Below are positions 6,623 to 8,460 of a stretch of 8,460 nt of DNA, one piece after another. Source of the DNA: Synergistetes bacterium JGI 0000079-D21 (lineage in GTDB: Bacteria > Synergistota > Synergistia > Synergistales > 79-D21); contig AQRZ01000044.1 of the NCBI GenBank assembly GCA_000402835.1, positions 21,060 through 29,519 of the forward strand. The letters run 5' to 3'. The notes below the pieces were generated by a model. It was not told the DNA's origin. It saw only the letters and a list, made by a program, of their open reading frames with translations, and did no database searches. Numbering within the stretch: position 1 is the stretch's first letter; every line of letters begins with the position of its first letter. The position numbers and the translations under genes were made by a program.

Positions 6623-6637
6623 TTGGATAGAATCCAA
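6623..6637. promoter_or_regulatory. Dyad TTGGAT-AGA-ATCCAA, candidate operator
   Basis: This is a perfect 6-3-6 inverted repeat about 95 nt upstream of the rrf2 start. The right half ATCCAA recurs at 6674-6679 with a degraded left half, so there may be two sites. Rrf2 proteins bind dyad-symmetric sites as dimers and often regulate their own gene, which makes the adjacent regulator the first candidate. No match to a published Rrf2 consensus is claimed. Confidence 0.45.
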
Positions 6638-6731
6638 CTGCCCGGAGAGAGTATTCTCCCCTTGTCTGGTAAAATCCAATCAATACAGGCAACGCGCATC
6701 CATAATCACGGATTTGAGGAGAGACGGCCAA

Positions 6732-7133
6732 ATGCCGGAAATTGTACAGGTTTCGGAAGCGGTCTCGCTTGCCTTTCATGGATTGGGGCTTCTGGTTTCC
6801 AGGAAGGGGCGCGTCAGTATCCGTGAAATGGCCGGGATCATGGGTGTTTCGGAAGCACACCTTGCGAAGGTTTTTCAGAGGCTGTCAAAGGGGGGGCTGG
6901 TCCGTTCTCTGCGAGGACCTGGAGGGGGCTTTGTCTTGGCCAAGGATCCCACCGAAATCAGCTTGTACGAGGTTTATACGCTGATCGAAGGAGAGCCGGA
7001 CGTGAATATCTGTCTGCTTGACTGCGGGAAATGTCCTTTCCAAAAATGCCTTTTCGAGGGGCTTCTGGTCAGGATGAAGCAGGAGTTTATCGAATTCCTC
7101 AAGAAGAAGCGCCTGAGCCAGCTTGAAGAGTAA
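6732..7133 (+). CDS. Rrf2-family transcriptional regulator with a four-cysteine cluster
   Basis: Rrf2 proteins are dimeric winged-helix regulators, often carrying an Fe-S cluster that senses redox state, nitric oxide, iron or cluster status. The 133 residues fit the family. Residues 28-55 form the helix-turn-helix (VSIREMAGIMGVSEAHLAKVF within it). The wing follows as LVRSLRGPGGGFVLAKDP (56-73), the strongly conserved RGPGGG part of the fold. After the dimer helix come Cys94, Cys98, Cys101 and Cys106 (C-x3-C-x2-C-x4-C), spacing unlike IscR or NsrR, so the ligand set and signal are unknown. The ATG at 6732 is preferred over the in-frame TTG at 6714 because GAGGAGA lies about 9 nt upstream of the ATG. 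The gene diverges from the transporter operon and converges on the YerC-like gene. Regulation of the transporter and of itself is an inference from position. Confidence 0.9.
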   Translation: MPEIVQVSEAVSLAFHGLGLLVSRKGRVSIREMAGIMGVSEAHLAKVFQRLSKGGLVRSLRGPGGGFVLAKDPTEISLYEVYTLIEGEPDVNICLLDCGKCPFQKCLFEGLLVRMKQEFIEFLKKKRLSQLEE

Positions 7134-7136
7134 AAA

Positions 7137-7162
7137 GGGCGACGTGCACCGGCACGTCGCCC
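7137..7162 (-). terminator. Rho-independent terminator of the YerC-like gene
   Basis: GGGCGACGTGC (7137-7147) pairs perfectly with GCACGTCGCCC (7152-7162) around a 4-nt loop. On the minus strand the 11-bp stem is followed directly by TTTTT, making a textbook terminator 22 nt after the stop codon of the minus-strand gene. On the plus strand it follows the rrf2 stop by 3 nt but lacks a T tract, so it can act only weakly in that direction. Confidence 0.85.
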
Positions 7163-7184
7163 GAAAATTCTCTGGACCCCTACC

Positions 7185-7496
7185 TCAGGGGTTTCCTTCT
7201 TCCTTCTCTTTTTTTGCAATTCTTTCGAGGACGAGGGTAAAACCGTCGGCACCGTGTTCGATGAGGTTCTTTGCCCGACTGATGGTCGCGGTGCTGGCCC
7301 CGGTTTTCTGTACCACCTGGGGATAATTGTTCCCTTCATAGAGAAGCCTTGCGACTTCGAGCCGCTGGGCAAAAGCGATAATTTCACCGATTGTTGCTAC
7401 GTCTTCCAGAAAACGGTAGGCCTCGTCTTCCGATTTGAGGGAGAGCAGGGCCTTGCAGAGCTGATCGGTCAGGCGGTCTTTCCACTTTTCGGACAC
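7185..7496 (-). CDS. YerC/YecD-family TrpR-like DNA-binding protein
   Basis: This small all-helical protein resembles the tryptophan repressor fold; the family is widespread in Firmicutes and some anaerobic proteobacteria, and its regulatory target is mostly unknown. The product has 103 residues from GTG 7496. The FLEDVATIGEIIAFAQRLEVARLL block (29-52) is typical of the family. The helix-turn-helix follows at about 57-77 (NYPQVVQKTGASTATISRAK), and the C-terminus ends with a charged Lys/Glu tail. The frame also offers TTG 7505 and GTG 7502, but AGGAG at 7506-7510 is 9 nt from GTG 7496 and too close to the other two. A near-consensus promoter and a strong terminator flank the gene, so it is a single-gene transcript. 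No tryptophan biosynthesis gene is nearby, so the trp connection is by fold only. Confidence 0.85.
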   Translation of the reverse strand: MSEKWKDRLTDQLCKALLSLKSEDEAYRFLEDVATIGEIIAFAQRLEVARLLYEGNNYPQVVQKTGASTATISRAKNLIEHGADGFTLVLERIAKKEKEEGNP

Positions 7497-7537
7497 GCTC
7501 ACCAACTCCTTTGGAAGTCTTCAGTGTTCGGTTCGTC

Positions 7538-7566
7538 ATTATAGCAGAAAACTTTAATGCGTTCAA
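7538..7566 (-). promoter_or_regulatory. Near-consensus sigma70 promoter for the YerC-like gene
   Basis: On the minus strand, TTGAAC (7566-7561) and TATAAT (7543-7538) are separated by exactly 17 nt. The -10 is perfect and the -35 differs from consensus in two positions. Transcription should start near 7531, leaving a leader of about 35 nt that includes the AGGAG site. High constitutive expression would be expected unless it is repressed. Confidence 0.85.
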
Positions 7567-7595
7567 TCGCCATTAAGCGCCCGAAACGGTTTTGC

Positions 7596-7832
7596 TTAAC
7601 AGTTTCCAGACCAGATCCGGCATCGAGGACAGTAGGATCGAGCCCCGGGTAGGGCGTCACAAAGCCATTCCCCGCAGCGGGCGCAATGGATGGGACTGAG
7701 CTTCGTCCGCGCAGCAGGCGGTACCTTCTCTTCCGGCAAGGGGTCCGTCAGGTCCTCGGCCAAAACGGTGGGACCGATTTCCTGTGGGCGTGCCTGGGGA
7801 AAAAGATCCAGCTGCTTCTGTTCGCTTTTCAT
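7596..7832 (-). CDS. Small zinc-ribbon protein of unknown function with an N-terminal QLDLF motif
   Basis: I do not recognise a specific family. The product has 78 residues. Residues 1-48 are polar and Pro/Glu-rich, probably flexible, and include QLDLF (7-11). The C-terminal part contains CARC (50-53) and CPRC (68-71), a treble-clef or zinc-ribbon arrangement likely to bind one zinc, plus Cys58 and a terminal Cys78. The frame is open further upstream, but I chose ATG 7832 because GGGAG precedes it by about 7 nt and the upstream part overlaps the coiled-coil gene in another frame. It lies 19 nt after that gene on the same strand, so the two form an operon. QLDLF matches the known consensus for beta-sliding-clamp binding; whether it is used here is not known. 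Confidence 0.65.
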   Translation of the reverse strand: MKSEQKQLDLFPQARPQEIGPTVLAEDLTDPLPEEKVPPAARTKLSPIHCARCGEWLCDALPGARSYCPRCRIWSGNC

Positions 7833-7851
7833 CCATTTGCTCCCTTCCGCA

Positions 7852-8262
7852 TCACCGGGGTTGTTCCTGGAGGTCAAGCCTGTCCGCCAGTTCCTCGATG
7901 GAACGGCGAAGATCCCGCAGTCGCTGGAACGCTTTTTCGTATTCACTGAAGAGCCATTGGTAGTCCCCGGCGAGCATCCGGTACCGTTCGACCGCCAAAG
8001 TCCTTCTGGCCTCGGCTTCAAGGCGCTTTTCGCCTGAACTAATGCGGATCACCCGTTCCAGGCCGGTGATCCGCCGTTTCCCGTCTTCCAGTTGGCTTTC
8101 GAGCGCCTTCAACTTTTTCTCGAGTTCGGACACTTCCCCTTCAACCCATGCGGCCTCTTCTACAAGGCGCTCGTAAGCCTGCCGCGCCTCTCGCATAGAA
8201 AAATACTTCCATACCCGCACAGCCCCGTTCGCGGCCACCAGGATCAAAAAAGCGGCGATCAA
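7852..8262 (-). CDS. Membrane-anchored coiled-coil protein of unknown function, possibly 5'-truncated
   Basis: The product as drawn has 136 residues. Residues 2-16 (IAAFLILVAANGAVR) form one hydrophobic anchor. The rest (about 22-130) is dense in Glu, Arg, Leu and Lys with heptad-like Leu spacing, indicating a long coiled coil. The plan of a short N-terminus, single membrane helix and coiled coil resembles FtsB/DivIC-like division proteins, but it is longer and no conserved motif supports that name. The TTG start at 8262 is weak: no clear ribosome binding site precedes it. The frame stays open to a TGA at 8299-8301, encoding SRSRSVKARLGP with no ATG, GTG or TTG. A missing natural start close to a probable insertion-sequence boundary suggests that the original 5' end was lost. 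It lies 19 nt upstream of the zinc-ribbon gene and is probably co-transcribed with it. Confidence 0.6.
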   Translation of the reverse strand: MIAAFLILVAANGAVRVWKYFSMREARQAYERLVEEAAWVEGEVSELEKKLKALESQLEDGKRRITGLERVIRISSGEKRLEAEARRTLAVERYRMLAGDYQWLFSEYEKAFQRLRDLRRSIEELADRLDLQEQPR

Positions 8263-8365
8263 GGGACCTAGGCGGGCCTTTACCGATCGAGACCGGGATC
8301 AAGCCCCTAAAGTGCTGTAAAAAGGTCGTCTGAAAAAGGCGGCAATCGGTGGGAAGACAAAAAAG

Positions 8366-8430
8366 CCACCGGGACTTCGGTTACAGTGTAGTCACTGAGA
8401 AAACACAAACCGAAGGAGTGATCCCGGTGG
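8366..8430 (+). promoter_or_regulatory. Long hairpin enclosing the ribosome binding site and start codon of the edge gene
   Basis: CCACCGGGA (8366-8374) pairs with TCCCGGTGG (8422-8430), and CTTCGGTT (8375-8382) with AACCGAAG (8408-8415), leaving a 6-nt bulge GAGTGA. An inner hairpin CAGTG/CACTG (8384-8388, 8393-8397) closes the top. Half of the AAGGAG site and the whole GTG start are paired. Insertion sequences use such leaders to block translation on transcripts reading in from outside. Confidence 0.65.
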
Positions 8431-8460
8431 CGAAAACGAAGGTAACCCTTGACGACGAAA
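8427..8460 (+). CDS. N-terminus of a gene running off the window, possibly a transposase
   Basis: GTG 8427 begins a frame encoding MAKTKVTLDDE before the window ends. AAGGAG (8413-8418) lies 8 nt upstream, which is good spacing, so the start is well supported. Eleven residues are too few to name a family. A transposase, perhaps of the IS256/Mutator group, is suggested by the hairpin leader and by the apparent boundary upstream. Confidence 0.5.
   Translation, partial: MAKTKVTLDDE

Larger units (their letters stand above)
6424..6731. other. AT-rich divergent intergenic region (308 bp) between the transporter operon and rrf2
   Basis: No gene is visible here. The part nearest the binding-protein gene holds its ribosome binding site and promoter. 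The centre (about 6555-6625) is strikingly AT-rich compared with the surrounding GC-rich DNA and contains a tandem repeat and A/T tracts. The part nearest rrf2 contains a 15-nt dyad (6623-6637), a second dyad GGAGA-6-TCTCC (6644-6659), a TAAAAT at 6670-6675 that could be a -10 element for rrf2 (no good -35 found), and the rrf2 ribosome binding site GAGGAGA about 9 nt before its ATG. The layout is that of a shared regulatory region. Confidence 0.7.
8301..8460 (+). mobile_element. Probable left end of an insertion sequence (IS256/Mutator-like guess)
   Basis: From about 8301 the sequence character changes: AT-rich tracts (CTAAAGTGCTGTAAAAAGG, then GAAAAAGG) precede a new plus-strand reading frame with its own leader hairpin. 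The end sequence vaguely recalls IS256-family termini, which often contain GTGTAAAA. The exact boundary, the terminal repeat and the target duplication cannot be defined because the other end is outside the window. An ordinary gene with a structured leader remains possible. Confidence 0.4.

Noticed and set aside
7573..7599. Inverted repeat TTAAGC...GCTTAA after the zinc-ribbon gene as a terminator
   Set aside because: The stem is AT-rich and only 6 bp, with a long loop and no T tract. It is too weak to call.

Overview
The window looks like chromosomal DNA of an anaerobic Desulfobacterota (deltaproteobacterial) species, perhaps near the Syntrophia/Syntrophobacterales. This placement is inferred from gene content: a complete LIV-type amino acid transporter, an Rrf2 regulator with a cysteine cluster, a YerC-type TrpR-like protein, frequent GTG/TTG starts behind strong AGGAGG-type ribosome binding sites, and a likely selenoprotein. 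No rRNA, tRNA or CRISPR array was seen.

Region 1 (1-810, plus strand) holds the 3' end of a YgiQ-type radical SAM gene. It overlaps by 23 nt a peptide methionine sulfoxide reductase A gene (msrA, 169-810). The msrA catalytic cysteine codon is replaced by an in-frame TGA (226-228) in the motif G-U-F-W-G. A hairpin that fits the bacterial SECIS pattern follows about 20 nt later. Ordinary gene calling would truncate this gene to a piece starting near 283 and lose the active site. It is the most notable item in the window.

Region 2 (855-6423, minus strand) has a secreted YkuD-type L,D-transpeptidase with a TTG start. Upstream of it is a canonical ABC uptake operon in the order binding protein, livH, livM, livG, livF. 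The operon has a good sigma70-type promoter (TTGACG-17-TATATA). A GC-rich hairpin sits between the binding-protein gene and livH and probably sets their expression ratio. A perfect 24-bp inverted repeat just after livF acts as the terminator.

Region 3 (6424-7162) is a 308-bp AT-rich divergent intergenic region with dyad repeats, followed by an Rrf2-family regulator that could control itself and the transporter operon. Region 4 (7137-8262, minus strand) holds a YerC-type TrpR-like DNA-binding protein with a near-consensus promoter and a strong terminator. Upstream of it is a two-gene unit: a membrane-anchored coiled-coil protein followed by a small zinc-ribbon protein that carries an exact QLDLF pentapeptide.

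Region 5 (about 8301-8460, plus strand) appears to be the left end of a mobile element. A GTG-started reading frame runs off the window, and its start codon and ribosome binding site lie inside a long imperfect hairpin. The insertion may have removed the native 5' end of the neighbouring coiled-coil gene.
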